NCBI GenBank assembly: GCA_035411585.1 | Contig: DAONTI010000009.1 | Coordinates: 1 to 64,000, forward strand | DNA: 64,000 nt | Direction of reading: 5' to 3' | From: MWDV01 sp002070715 | GTDB taxonomy: Bacteria > Verrucomicrobiota > Verrucomicrobiia > Limisphaerales > MWDV01 | Shown: one piece after another, positions 17,289 through 26,116 of the stretch | How the letters are laid out: each line of letters opens with the position of its first letter | Position numbering within the stretch: the first letter of the stretch is position 1 | The notes under the pieces: generated by a model | What the model saw: only the letters and a program-made list of their open reading frames with translations | Told to the model about the DNA's origin: nothing | The model's database searches: none | Made by a program: the position numbers and the translations under genes

Positions 17289-17753
17289 CTACCGTTTTTG
17301 CGTCCAGTTGGTGATGTCATCGTCGCCGCCCTCGCGGCCGTCCGGGCCCAGCGACATCAAATCGTATCCGCTCGTGTTGTAACGACCGGGACATTCATAG
17401 ACGTAGGCATTGCCCCACGGATCCAAGGGAACGGTGTCGCCCCGCAGGTAGGGACCTTTCCAGTTCTGCGCGTCGCGCGGTGCTGTGATGAGGTCCGCCA
17501 GGCCATCCTTTCCTCGGGGATAATAGCCATTGTCCACCTCGAACGCATCCAGCGCGGTGGCAAACGTGGCGATCTGGGTTTGCGCGGCGGTGATGCGCGC
17601 CTGCTCGGTGCGGCCGGCGAACTTGGGAACGACAATGGCCGCCAGCACGCCCAAAATAACCAGGACGAGCAGGAGTTCAATGAGCGTGAAACCGGCGCGG
17701 CGGGCGCGGCGTTTGTGATGGGGCGTTTGGCGTTGGGTTTTCATGGATGTCAT
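17289..17753 (-). CDS. gspG: Major pseudopilin GspG
   Basis: Protein of 154 residues, the normal size for GspG. It has a short basic leader and the motif RRAGFTLIELLLVLVILGVL. Next come VPKFAGRTEQARITAAQTQI and the GspG core, DNGYYPRGKDGLADLI, WKGPYLRGDTVPLDPWGNAY and YDLMSLGPDGREGGDDD. The last acidic segment corresponds to the calcium site that stabilises GspG pilins. It is the main subunit of the pseudopilus. The start may be ATG 17753 or ATG 17744. Confidence 0.94.
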   Translation of the reverse strand: MTSMKTQRQTPHHKRRARRAGFTLIELLLVLVILGVLAAIVVPKFAGRTEQARITAAQTQIATFATALDAFEVDNGYYPRGKDGLADLITAPRDAQNWKGPYLRGDTVPLDPWGNAYVYECPGRYNTSGYDLMSLGPDGREGGDDDITNWTQKR

Positions 17754-17765
17754 GGGTGAATCGCG

Positions 17766-19037
17766 TTATTTGATGTAATCCTGCAAAGTGAAAATCGGGA
17801 TGACCATGCCGATGAAAATCGTGCCGATAAATCCGGCGATGAGGAAGAGCATCAGCGGTTCGGCCAGCGCCACGGCGGTCTTCAACTGCCGGTCCAGATC
17901 AGCTTCGGTGACGTTGGCGATCCGGATCAATTCCGTGTCCAGCTTGCCGCTCTCCTCGGCCACGGCCACCATTTCCAGCACCGATCCAGGGAAGAGCGTG
18001 CGGCACTCGGACAAGCTCGCGCCCAGCGCCTTGCCCTCCTTGACGAGGTCAATCGAACCGGACACGGCGTCCACGAGAATCTGGTTGCCGATGGAACGGC
18101 GGGCGACGTTGAGGCCGTTGATGAGCGGCACCCCGGCGGCGAGCAGGGTGCCAAGCATCCGGCAAAAGCGCGCCATGGCATACTGGGCAACGAGTGAACC
18201 AAGCGTCGGAATCCGCAAAAGCAGACCTTCCCAAGCGCGTCGTCCCGCGGGCGACGCCAGCCAGCCGCGCACCAAAAATCCGATAATCAACACGCCCACT
18301 GCGACGAGCAATCCATACGCGCGCAGCAGTTCGCTGACGGAGACAATCATCTGGGTCAACAGCGGCAGCTTGGCGTTAAAACCCGCAAAGAGTTTTTGAA
18401 ACCGGGGAATGAAGAACACCAGCAAAAACGCCAACACCCCCAGCGCCAGCACGAGCAGAATCGTCGGATACAACAGGGCGGTTAGGACTTTGCCGCGCAT
18501 CTCTTTCTCGCGCGCCTGGAAGTCCGCGATCTGCGCCAGCACCACGTCGAGAAACCCGCCGGTTTCGCCCGCCTCCACCATGGCCACATAGACGCGCGGA
18601 AACACGCCAGGCGATTTCGCCATGGCATCGGCCAGCGACATGCCGTCCACGACAAGGTCATGCACTTCCTTCCATTTCTCGCGGGCGGTGGGATGGGCGG
18701 CTTCCTTCTGCAGAATGACCAAGGCCCGGCTCAGGGGCACGCCCGCCGCCAGCAAGCTGGACAGCAACCGGGTGAAGTTTTCAAGCACCCGCGCCGGGAT
18801 GCGTTTCGCTCCACCCAGCGAAAGGTTGAAGCCGCCATTTTTTTCCGCGGCCGCCGCGGGAGCGGACGTCGCGCGGGCTTTGCCATTGCGTTTGCCGTTG
18901 CGATTTTCGGTGAGGCTGATGGGCCGCCAGCCGCGGCTTTCCATCTGCCGAAAGGCCTCCTGCCGGCCGCCGGCTTCAAACTGGCCTTCCGTAATCTGGC
19001 CATCCGCTTGCAGGGCTTTGTATTGAAAAATCGGCAT
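17766..19037 (-). CDS. gspF: Type II secretion inner-membrane platform protein GspF
   Basis: Protein of 423 residues with an N-terminal MPIFQYKALQADGQITEGQ, a basic linker, and two T2SSF domains. The first (about 80-200) has FTRLLSSLLAAGVPLSRAL and GETGGFLDVVLAQIADFQ; the second (about 285-405) has FCRMLGTLLAAGVPLINGL and VAVAEESGKLDTELIRIAN. Three membrane segments are visible (ILLVLALGVLAFLLVFFI, LLVAVGVLIIGFLV and a final one near the C-terminus). It forms the membrane platform that GspE drives. ATG 19037 is used; a TTG five codons earlier is less likely. Confidence 0.94.
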   Translation of the reverse strand: MPIFQYKALQADGQITEGQFEAGGRQEAFRQMESRGWRPISLTENRNGKRNGKARATSAPAAAAEKNGGFNLSLGGAKRIPARVLENFTRLLSSLLAAGVPLSRALVILQKEAAHPTAREKWKEVHDLVVDGMSLADAMAKSPGVFPRVYVAMVEAGETGGFLDVVLAQIADFQAREKEMRGKVLTALLYPTILLVLALGVLAFLLVFFIPRFQKLFAGFNAKLPLLTQMIVSVSELLRAYGLLVAVGVLIIGFLVRGWLASPAGRRAWEGLLLRIPTLGSLVAQYAMARFCRMLGTLLAAGVPLINGLNVARRSIGNQILVDAVSGSIDLVKEGKALGASLSECRTLFPGSVLEMVAVAEESGKLDTELIRIANVTEADLDRQLKTAVALAEPLMLFLIAGFIGTIFIGMVIPIFTLQDYIK

Positions 19038-19052
19038 GGCGGCATCAAGCAA

Positions 19053-20798
19053 TCAGGCGCGGCCGGCGCCGAGCCGTTCCGCCACGGAATCCTCCCCGCC
19101 GCCGCCGGGCGATTGGTCTTTCGTCACGCGCAATACCTCTTCCGGTGTGGTGATGCCCAGCCGCACGAGGCGCCAGCCATCTTCGGCGAGCGTCTTCATG
19201 CCGGCCCGCCGCGCGGCGACGCGGATTTCATCGGCGGAACAATTCTTCAACACCATCGAGCGGATTTCGTTGGTGGCGTCCATCCATTCAAAAACCGCGT
19301 GCCGGCCAAAATACCCGGTCTGACGGCACTCGCGGCAGCCGACGGCGCGGAAGATACGCGCCTCGGGCGGCCAGCCGAGCTGGGTCTTGAAGGCCTGGGT
19401 GGCGGGCGCATGATCCTCCTCTTTGCACCGCTCGCACAACACGCGCACGAGACGCTGCGCCAGCACCGCTTCCAGCGAGGACGCCACGAGATACGGCTCC
19501 ACCCCCATGTCCACCAGTCGCGTGAGGGCGCCGGGCGCGTCGTTGGTGTGCAACGTGGAGAACACCAAATGCCCGGTGAGCGACGCTTGCACGGCGATTT
19601 GGGCCGTCTCTTGGTCGCGGATTTCACCGACCAACACCACGTCCGGATCGTGCCGCAGAATCGAGCGCAGACCACGCGCGAAGGTCAGGCCCGCCTTCTC
19701 GGAAACCTGAATCTGGTTCACGCCCTTGAGTTGATATTCAATCGGGTCCTCAATGGTGATGATCTTGCGGACGGCGTCGTTGATTTCGTTGAGCGCGGTG
19801 TAAAGCGTCGAAGTCTTTCCGCTGCCGGTCGGGCCGGTGACGAGCACGATGCCGTGGGGCAGACCGAGGATGCGGCGGAATGATTTCACCTCCCGCGTGT
19901 CCATGCCCAGTTCCGCCATGCCGCGCAACGTGGCGCTTTGGCGCAACAACCGCAGCACCACCGCCTCCCCGTGCAACATCGGAATCACCGAGACGCGGAT
20001 GTCCACCTCGCCGTCGTCAATCCGGATTTTGATGCGCCCATCCTGGGGCAGGCGTTTCTCCGCGATGTTGAGGTGGCTGAGGATTTTGACCCGCGACACG
20101 ATGGCCGGTTGGAAGCGCTTGATCTGCGGCGGCACGGGAATTTCCTGCAGCACGCCGTCAATCCGGTAGCGGATGCGCAACTCGTCCTCGAACGGTTCCA
20201 GGTGAATATCCGAGGCGCGCAGTTCAATGGCATCGCGCAACACCTGGTTGACGAACTTGATGATCGAGGCGTCTTCGGCGGCGGTGTCGAGGTTGGTATC
20301 CTCCTCGCCGCCTTCGTCCACGACTTGAAAAGGGGTTTCCTCCTCAAGCGTGTCAATGGTATCCGCGCCCACGCCGAGGCGTTTTTTCATTTCGCGGCGG
20401 ATGGCCTCGGTCGGGGCGAGGACCGGCCGCAACCGCAGCCCCGTCATGGCCCGCAGGGTATCGAGGCCCTGGGCCGCGAAGAGTTTGCTGGTGGCCACTT
20501 CCACCGTGCCGTTGACCCGCCGCAACGGCAACAACTCGTCCTTGAGCAGCACGCGGGCCGGGAACAGGGAAATTACTTCCTTGTCCGGCTCCACGTCGTC
20601 GAGCGCGGTGAACGCCAAATCGTACTCCTTCGCCAGCCAACGGAGCACATCTTCCTCCGACCGAACCGGCGCGTCCCCACCCCCACTCGCGGCCTGCCGT
20701 GCCAGCGCCTGTGCGTCGCCGGGCGATAATTGCCGGGTGGCCACCATCTTTTCCAGCAGCTCGCGCAACGGGGAAGTGGCGGATTCAGCGGGGTTCAT
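19053..20798 (-). CDS. gspE: Type II secretion ATPase GspE
   Basis: Protein of 581 residues. An N-terminal GspE-N/MshEN domain (about 1-150) is followed by the AAA-type assembly ATPase: VLVTGPTGSGKTSTLYTAL (Walker A, about 316-335), the Asp box ITIEDPIEYQL, VVLVGEIRDQETAQIAVQ (Walker B) and the His box GHLVFSTLHTNDAPGALTR. A four-Cys zinc module follows (VLCERCK...VGCRECRQTGY). It hydrolyses ATP to drive pseudopilus assembly. The ATG at 20798 is used; the frame continues to a TTG at 20855, which would overlap the neighbouring gene. Confidence 0.95.
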   Translation of the reverse strand: MNPAESATSPLRELLEKMVATRQLSPGDAQALARQAASGGGDAPVRSEEDVLRWLAKEYDLAFTALDDVEPDKEVISLFPARVLLKDELLPLRRVNGTVEVATSKLFAAQGLDTLRAMTGLRLRPVLAPTEAIRREMKKRLGVGADTIDTLEEETPFQVVDEGGEEDTNLDTAAEDASIIKFVNQVLRDAIELRASDIHLEPFEDELRIRYRIDGVLQEIPVPPQIKRFQPAIVSRVKILSHLNIAEKRLPQDGRIKIRIDDGEVDIRVSVIPMLHGEAVVLRLLRQSATLRGMAELGMDTREVKSFRRILGLPHGIVLVTGPTGSGKTSTLYTALNEINDAVRKIITIEDPIEYQLKGVNQIQVSEKAGLTFARGLRSILRHDPDVVLVGEIRDQETAQIAVQASLTGHLVFSTLHTNDAPGALTRLVDMGVEPYLVASSLEAVLAQRLVRVLCERCKEEDHAPATQAFKTQLGWPPEARIFRAVGCRECRQTGYFGRHAVFEWMDATNEIRSMVLKNCSADEIRVAARRAGMKTLAEDGWRLVRLGITTPEEVLRVTKDQSPGGGGEDSVAERLGAGRA

Positions 20799-20847
20799 GA
20801 GCAACGCGCGGTTCGGGTCGGGAGGCGGCAAAATCCGGCTCGGGGAT

Positions 20848-21402
20848 TTAGTCAAGCCAGCCGTTGGCGACGGCGATGGCTTCCTGGCGCACGGAGAGCA
20901 CTTTGCGCAGGTCGTTTTGCGCCTGGGTCAAAGCATCCGCCTTGGCCTTGCGGGCCGCGCGATAATTGGCCATGGCCGTTTTCAATTCATCTTTCGAAGC
21001 CTTGGATTCGATGGCTTTCTCCAACGCCAGGGCTTCGGCACTGGGCGCGCCAAAGAACCCGCGGCCACGGTCGGCGTTGCGGTCACCGCCGGGAGGCCCG
21101 CCGGTCGGGCCCCGGCCCATGAATCCCCGCCCCATGGCGCCAATGCCGGTCGCCATGTTTTCGCGGCGCGCCTCCAACACTTTGGAAACCAAGGGTTCAA
21201 CCGCCCGCCATTCGACCTCGTTGGTGATTTCGAGTTGATCCTTGACCCGGTCCATCATGCGTTGGCGCATCTGCTCGGGATCCCAGTTGCCGCGACCGCG
21301 ATCGCCGCGATTGGACCGATCCTGGGCCATGCCGGTGCCCATGCCCGCCAGCAAACCCGTGGCGATGCCCGCCACGGCCAGCAAGTAACTTAATCTTTTC
21401 AT
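20848..21402 (-). CDS. Small secreted protein, Verrucomicrobia-type, function unknown
   Basis: Protein of 184 residues. It has a signal peptide (MKRLSYLLAVAGIATGLLAG), an Arg/Asp/Gly-rich stretch and a helical part, EQMRQRMMDRVKDQLEITNE. A Gly/Pro/Arg-rich insert (GRGPTGGPPGGDRNADRG) and a charged C-terminal helix rich in Ala, Lys and Gln follow. The helical pattern is reminiscent of periplasmic Spy/CpxP-like helical proteins, but no LTxxQ motif is clear. It lies 49 bases upstream of gspE in the same direction and is probably the first gene of the secretion operon. A weak GAAG lies before the ATG at 21402. Confidence 0.7.
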   Translation of the reverse strand: MKRLSYLLAVAGIATGLLAGMGTGMAQDRSNRGDRGRGNWDPEQMRQRMMDRVKDQLEITNEVEWRAVEPLVSKVLEARRENMATGIGAMGRGFMGRGPTGGPPGGDRNADRGRGFFGAPSAEALALEKAIESKASKDELKTAMANYRAARKAKADALTQAQNDLRKVLSVRQEAIAVANGWLD

Positions 21403-21697
21403 TGGTTCTTCAATTACCGTTTGGTTGTTAACACTTTTCGCCACCCGCTGATCCACACGTTTCGCGGATCTTCCGCAGCGACACGGTGGGACACGCAAGT
21501 AACGTGCCACGCCGCCCCCCAGGGGTTTGCGACGCATTTCCGCGCGAGGAGCGCGCAAGAATTGCGCGGTTCACTCCGGGGAGTGGGCAGGTTTTGCGCA
21601 ATGGGCGAAGAGACGGTGACTTGTTCCGAATTGAGAGAAAGCCGGCTTCGGGTCATTTGTTCCGCCCGCCGCTTTTGTTGTACCACATGCCGCTCAC
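21403..21697. other. Intergenic region between the gspE-side operon and ssrA
   Basis: No gene seen. Open frames here on both strands lack family features and codon structure. The region should contain the minus-strand promoter of the secretion operon and, at its right end, the ssrA promoter described separately. Confidence 0.6.
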
Positions 21698-21726
21698 TTG
21701 ACCGGAGCGGGCGGATGAACGAGAAT
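21698..21726 (+). promoter_or_regulatory. Probable ssrA promoter
   Basis: A -35-like TTGACC at 21698-21703, a 17-base spacer and a -10-like GAGAAT at 21721-21726 lie 15 bases before the mature 5' end of tmRNA. Spacing is ideal and four of six -10 bases match the consensus. Confidence 0.5.
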
Positions 21727-21740
21727 GACCCTGCCGTGAC

Positions 21741-22093
21741 GGGGGCGTACTGGTTTCGACCTGACGCAGACGCCAGAGGCGGCATGCCGAGGACGATGCG
21801 TTGGCCTCGTTAATCATCGCATCAAACAAAACCGCTAACGAAGAGTTGGCTCTCGCGGCCTAAACGTCCGCGAGCGTTCGCCGGGGGACGCCTGCTACGC
21901 CGGATGAACGCCACAGCAGGCATGGACTGAAGCGGAGACGGCGCGTGACAGTCCGAGATTATGCCATGCCGACTAAGCCACCGGATTCGCGTCCGCAGGT
22001 TATCCGGAGGCTGACACCCGCTGCGGACTAAGCATGTAGGCGCGGCTGGTACCTGGGCCAGGGACGGGGGTTCGACTCCCCCCGCCTCCACCA
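21741..22093 (+). ncRNA. ssrA: Transfer-messenger RNA (tmRNA)
   Basis: The 5' end GGGGGCG (21741-21747) pairs with CGCCTCC (22083-22089) to make the tRNA-like acceptor stem, followed by an encoded ACCA. The typical 5' sequence CTGGTTTCGAC and the T-arm GGGTTCGACTCCC near the 3' end are both present. The tag reading frame starts at GCA 21819 and ends at TAA 21861-21863. It encodes ASNKTANEELALAA, whose end LALAA matches the usual protease-recognition tail. The RNA is about 353 bases, a normal size, and frees stalled ribosomes together with SmpB. Confidence 0.95.
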
Positions 22094-22118
22094 TCACACG
22101 GGCACATCCGCAAACCGC

Positions 22119-23486
22119 TCAAGGGGACGCATGCCGGGCCAGCAGATAGGCTTGGAACGCATCGTAATCCACTCCCAACCGGTCATAGTCCTCGGGTAAT
22201 TGGTCGAGCGCCGCCAAGGCCGGGGGCACCTCGGGATTGAATCCGAGCAATTTCTCAATCTCCTCAGGGAATTTCGCCGGGTGCGCCGTTTCCAACACAA
22301 CCGCCGGTGCGTCGTCGTGCGGCGTCGCAGCGCGGTAATCGAGAAAACCACGCCAACCCACCGCGCCGTGCGGTTCGAGTAACAGTTGATGTTGTTCCCA
22401 CGCCTCCTTGATGGTGACGCGCGTTTGCGCGTCGGACACACTGCTGCTAAACAGATCGCGCTGCATGGCCGCCAAATCCGGGGAACGATGCAAGACGCCG
22501 GTTTCATCCATCCGCCCGCCATAGACCGCCACGAGCCGGGCCAGGTTGCTGGGATGCCCCACGTTCATCGCGTTGGACAGGCAGTTTCGCGACGGCTCGA
22601 TTTTCCGATACACCCCTGTCGCGAGAAAGTTGGGGAATTCATCGTTGCCATTCACCGGCACCACCAACCGGCGCAGCGGCAACCCCATCCGCCCGGCGAT
22701 GACCGCGCCCATCATGTTGCCGAAATTGCCGCTGGGTACGGCAAAGACGACCGGTTCTCCGGGCGCAGCGATCCGCGAGGCTGCATAAAAGTAATAGACG
22801 CTTTGCGGCAGCAGCCGGCCGATGTTGATGGAATTGGCGGAGGACAGAGCGATTGGTTTCAACACCGGATCGGCAAAGGCGCGCTTCACCATCGCCTGGC
22901 AATCGTCAAACTTCCCGTTCACGGCAATGGTCCGGATGTTGTCGCGCAGCGTGGTCATCTGTTTGCGTTGGCGGTCGCTGACCTCGTCGAGTGGGAACAA
23001 CACGATGACCCGGATCCCTTCCACCCGATGAAACGCACTGGCCACCGCCGAACCCGTGTCGCCGCTGGTCGCCGTCAGGATGGTCAGGGAGGTGCCGGTT
23101 TCGCGGACGAAACGGCCGATGAGCCGGGCCATCAGGCGCGCGGCGAAATCCTTGAACGACGCGGTGGGGCCGCGATCAAGCCGCAGGACGTGGACCCGGT
23201 CCCGCCCGCGCACCGGGACCAACGGCACTTCGTAATTGTAGGCCTCCTGACATACTGCGGCCAGGGCATCGTCCGTCATCACGCCCGCGCTGTATTTCGC
23301 CAGCACGCGGAAGGCGATTTCCGGATAAGACAGCGCGGCAAACCCGGCGAGTTCCGCGGGTGTGAAGGTGGGAAACTCACGCGGCAGATAGAGACCCTTG
23401 TCCGGCGCCTGGCCGATCAACAGCGCCGTGCGCAGATCGGCGGGCGGGGATTGTTCGTTGGTGCTGAAAAACTGGATCATGCCCAT
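22119..23486 (-). CDS. thrC: Threonine synthase
   Basis: PLP enzyme of 455 residues that converts O-phosphohomoserine to threonine. Visible features are the PLP-lysine motif GPTASFKDFAARLM (Lys near 113), ATSGDTGSAVASAF, the SANSINIGRLLPQSVYYFYA block and the phosphate-binding VPSGNFGNMMGAVIA. It is a ThrC of the longer bacterial type with an N-terminal Thr_synth_N domain. It lies 12 bases after hom in the same direction, so the two make a homoserine-to-threonine operon. ATG 23486 and ATG 23480 are both possible starts. Its 3' end faces the tmRNA 3' end. Confidence 0.95.
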   Translation of the reverse strand: MGMIQFFSTNEQSPPADLRTALLIGQAPDKGLYLPREFPTFTPAELAGFAALSYPEIAFRVLAKYSAGVMTDDALAAVCQEAYNYEVPLVPVRGRDRVHVLRLDRGPTASFKDFAARLMARLIGRFVRETGTSLTILTATSGDTGSAVASAFHRVEGIRVIVLFPLDEVSDRQRKQMTTLRDNIRTIAVNGKFDDCQAMVKRAFADPVLKPIALSSANSINIGRLLPQSVYYFYAASRIAAPGEPVVFAVPSGNFGNMMGAVIAGRMGLPLRRLVVPVNGNDEFPNFLATGVYRKIEPSRNCLSNAMNVGHPSNLARLVAVYGGRMDETGVLHRSPDLAAMQRDLFSSSVSDAQTRVTIKEAWEQHQLLLEPHGAVGWRGFLDYRAATPHDDAPAVVLETAHPAKFPEEIEKLLGFNPEVPPALAALDQLPEDYDRLGVDYDAFQAYLLARHASP

Positions 23487-23498
23487 CCCCTCCGTTGA

Positions 23499-24803
23499 TC
23501 AATCAAAGTTTTCCACGCGAATCATCACGGGTTTCGCCTTCACCACCGGCAGTTTGCCGATCTTCCCCAGTGCCCGGGCAACCGCGCCGTTAGGAGCCGC
23601 ATGCAGCATGAGGATCAAGGGCACGCTGACGCCTTTGTGGCCTTCCGGTTGGATGACCGAGGCGATGCCAATCTTCGCCTGGCCAAGTATGGCGGATACT
23701 TTGGCCAGGACGCCGGGTTTATCCACCACACTCAACCGCACGAAGTAACGCGAGACGATTTCGTCCCGCGGCACGACGCGGCCATTGCGTTCGCACGCCA
23801 CAAACGGCGGCACGCGGAGCTGAGAGGCCTGCTTCAGATCCAGCGCGGCATCCGCAAGATCGCTCAACACGGCGCTGGCGGTGGCGTCCTTGCCCGCGCC
23901 GCGGCCATAAAACAACGTGTCGCCCACCACATCGCCGCGCACAAACACCGCGTTGAACACATCGTTCACGTTCGCCAGCACGTGGGTGTTGGGCACCAGA
24001 GTTGGATAGACCGAAACTTGGATTTCCGGCGCGCGACCCGTCCGTTTGACCATGCCCAACAGCTTGATCGTGTAGCCAAGTTGTTCGGCATACTGGATGT
24101 CCAGCGTGCTGAGATGCCGGATGCCTTCCACGTAAATCTGGCCGGGTTTCACCCAGAACCCGTGGGCCAGCGACGCCAGGATGCCGGTCTTGTGCTCGGC
24201 ATCGTGCCCGTCAATGTCGAGGTCCGGCGGCGTCTCGGCATACCCTTGCGCCTGCGCGTCCTTGAGCACCACGTCGAAATCCGCGCCCTCCCGTTTCATG
24301 CGGGTGAGGATGTAATTGCAGGTGCCGTTGACGATGCCATACAACGCGTTGATGCGGTTGCCAACAAACCCCTCGCGCAACGCTTTGATGATGGGAATGC
24401 CGCCGCACACGCTCGCCTCGTAATAAAGGTTCGCCCCGGACTTCCGCGCCGCGGCGAACAACTCCTCGCCATGCTGGCTGAGCAGCGCCTTGTTGGCCGT
24501 GATGACCGGTTTGCCGCGCTGGAGTGCGGCCAGAATCATGGTTTTGGCGAGACCCGTGCCACCGACCAATTCGGTCACGATTTGCACCTGTGGGTCATTG
24601 ACGACCTCCGTCCAGTCGGTGGTCATCCGTTTGCGGGGAATGGTGTAGGGACGCGGTTCGTCGAAGGCCTTCACCGCGACCTTGCGCACGTTTATTTGAA
24701 CACCGATACGGGCGGCGAGGAGCGCGCCGTTGCGTTGGAGGGCGTGAAACACCCCGCTGCCTACCGTGCCTCCGCCGATCATGCCGAGATTAAGTTGTTG
24801 CAT
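23499..24803 (-). CDS. hom: Homoserine dehydrogenase with ACT domain
   Basis: Protein of 434 residues that reduces aspartate semialdehyde to homoserine. The NAD(P) motif LGMIGGGTVGSGVF lies at the start. Next come VTELVGGTGLAKTMILAALQ and the Lys-containing PVITANKALLSQHGEELF. The catalytic domain has YEASVCGGIPIIKALREG and the homoserine-DH signature AEHKTGILASLAHG. A C-terminal ACT domain (about 350-425: RLSVVDKPGVLAKVSAIL) suggests feedback by threonine, as in the family. ATG 24803 is chosen because the Rossmann motif begins within ten residues of it. Confidence 0.95.
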   Translation of the reverse strand: MQQLNLGMIGGGTVGSGVFHALQRNGALLAARIGVQINVRKVAVKAFDEPRPYTIPRKRMTTDWTEVVNDPQVQIVTELVGGTGLAKTMILAALQRGKPVITANKALLSQHGEELFAAARKSGANLYYEASVCGGIPIIKALREGFVGNRINALYGIVNGTCNYILTRMKREGADFDVVLKDAQAQGYAETPPDLDIDGHDAEHKTGILASLAHGFWVKPGQIYVEGIRHLSTLDIQYAEQLGYTIKLLGMVKRTGRAPEIQVSVYPTLVPNTHVLANVNDVFNAVFVRGDVVGDTLFYGRGAGKDATASAVLSDLADAALDLKQASQLRVPPFVACERNGRVVPRDEIVSRYFVRLSVVDKPGVLAKVSAILGQAKIGIASVIQPEGHKGVSVPLILMLHAAPNGAVARALGKIGKLPVVKAKPVMIRVENFD

Positions 24804-24923
24804 AGTTGTGGCGGGTAGATTGCCCGGAGGCAAGCGGGGCCACAATCAAATAAGCCCGGAAAGAAGCAGGGAAAATCGGAGCGGGCCCACGCCGGCGGGA
24901 AAGCCGTCCTCCGGGATGGCGGT

Positions 24924-25964
24924 TCACCGGCCCAACAACTGCGCCCGGTATTGCGTGGGGGATTGGCCGAGGATTTTCTTAAACACGCGATTGAAATGCG
25001 TGAGCGATTGGAAGCCGACCTCAAAGGCAATCTCGCTGATGCGCAGGTTGGGATTGAGCAGCAGGTTTTTTGATTTCTCGATGCGCACGCGCGACAGGTA
25101 ATCGGTGAAATTGATGCCCGTCACCTTCTTGAACATCTTGCAAAAATAAAACGTGCTGGTGTTGACCGCCTTGGCCACCTGGCCCAGGGACAGATCCTCG
25201 GCTTGATGTTCCAGGATGTATTCTTTGGCCCGCGTAATCACCGGCGGTTCGGTGTTCTTATGTTGCACCAGCACCTGGTTGCTGATCATCGAAAGATGTT
25301 GCGCGAAGATGGACAACAATTTGACAACCGATTCGTGCTGACGCGGGGAAACCACCCGGGTGTTGAAATAGGCCCGTTGCAGCCGGTTGCGATCCAACGC
25401 CAATCCCCAACGCTCCAGCACCTTGACCGCGCGGTTGAACTGGGGCCGCGTGGGCGGTTTGCGAAACACCTGGCCGGTTTGCAGAAAACCGACCACCTGA
25501 TCGCCCAACCGCACCGGAACGGCGGTGTCACTCAAACCGGCGAAACAGGTCGTCGTATGCACCCCGTTGACCGCCAGTTCCGCCAAACGTTCCTGCACCT
25601 GCAGGCAGGCGGCGCAGGACCGGCTTTTTTCCGACATGATGCCGCAAAACGGACTTTCGTGGCGCTTGCCGTGGTGCGCCAGCCGCCACGATTCCACCGG
25701 ACGCAACGAAACCAGCAACCCAGTCGCCTCGGCAAACGCCCGCTCATATTCCTGGTAAACTTTGGATTGCGCCAACGCCTCGATGAGATTGCGGCTTTCC
25801 GCTGCCGGCATCAGGGTAACGCGGTTCCGTCCGGACGACACAACCCGCCCCGCGGCCCCGGTTGCGGGCGCTCCGCCTCTCCGGCGCGGGGCGCGCCCGG
25901 GCGCGCGGACCGCCTCCGTGGGAGTGGCGGGCCCGGCAACCGGCTGGGCTTGGATTGTTTTCAT
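24924..25964 (-). CDS. AraC-family regulator with PocR sensory domain
   Basis: Protein of 346 residues. A low-complexity Ala/Arg/Gly-rich N-terminus (1-50) is followed by a PocR domain (about 55-200): ATGLLVSLRPVESW, a Cys cluster (FCGIMSEKSRSCAACLQVQ), TTTCFAGLSDTAVPV and VGFLQTGQVFRKPP. The C-terminal AraC helix-turn-helix pair (about 245-345) has LSLGQVAKAVNTSTFYFCKM and ISEIAFEVGFQSLTHFNRVF. PocR domains sense small molecules, classically 1,2-propanediol in cobalamin regulation; the ligand here is unknown. It lies 120 bases upstream of hom in the same direction, but no evidence ties it to threonine synthesis. Confidence 0.9.
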   Translation of the reverse strand: MKTIQAQPVAGPATPTEAVRAPGRAPRRRGGAPATGAAGRVVSSGRNRVTLMPAAESRNLIEALAQSKVYQEYERAFAEATGLLVSLRPVESWRLAHHGKRHESPFCGIMSEKSRSCAACLQVQERLAELAVNGVHTTTCFAGLSDTAVPVRLGDQVVGFLQTGQVFRKPPTRPQFNRAVKVLERWGLALDRNRLQRAYFNTRVVSPRQHESVVKLLSIFAQHLSMISNQVLVQHKNTEPPVITRAKEYILEHQAEDLSLGQVAKAVNTSTFYFCKMFKKVTGINFTDYLSRVRIEKSKNLLLNPNLRISEIAFEVGFQSLTHFNRVFKKILGQSPTQYRAQLLGR

Positions 25965-26116
25965 GGCGGCAAATTAAGCCAATGTTCCGCCCCCGACAAG
26001 CGTGAACCCCAGATTCATTCACAGGAAAATTTGCGGAGGCAGCGATCAATCCCATCCCGGACTTAAACCTGCCAGCCAGTCGTTCAGAGACAATCGTTGT
26101 GACTCCCGAACGGCAC

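Noticed and set aside
21421..21813. Open frames upstream of and into ssrA
   Set aside because: They run into the tmRNA 5' end and show no family features.
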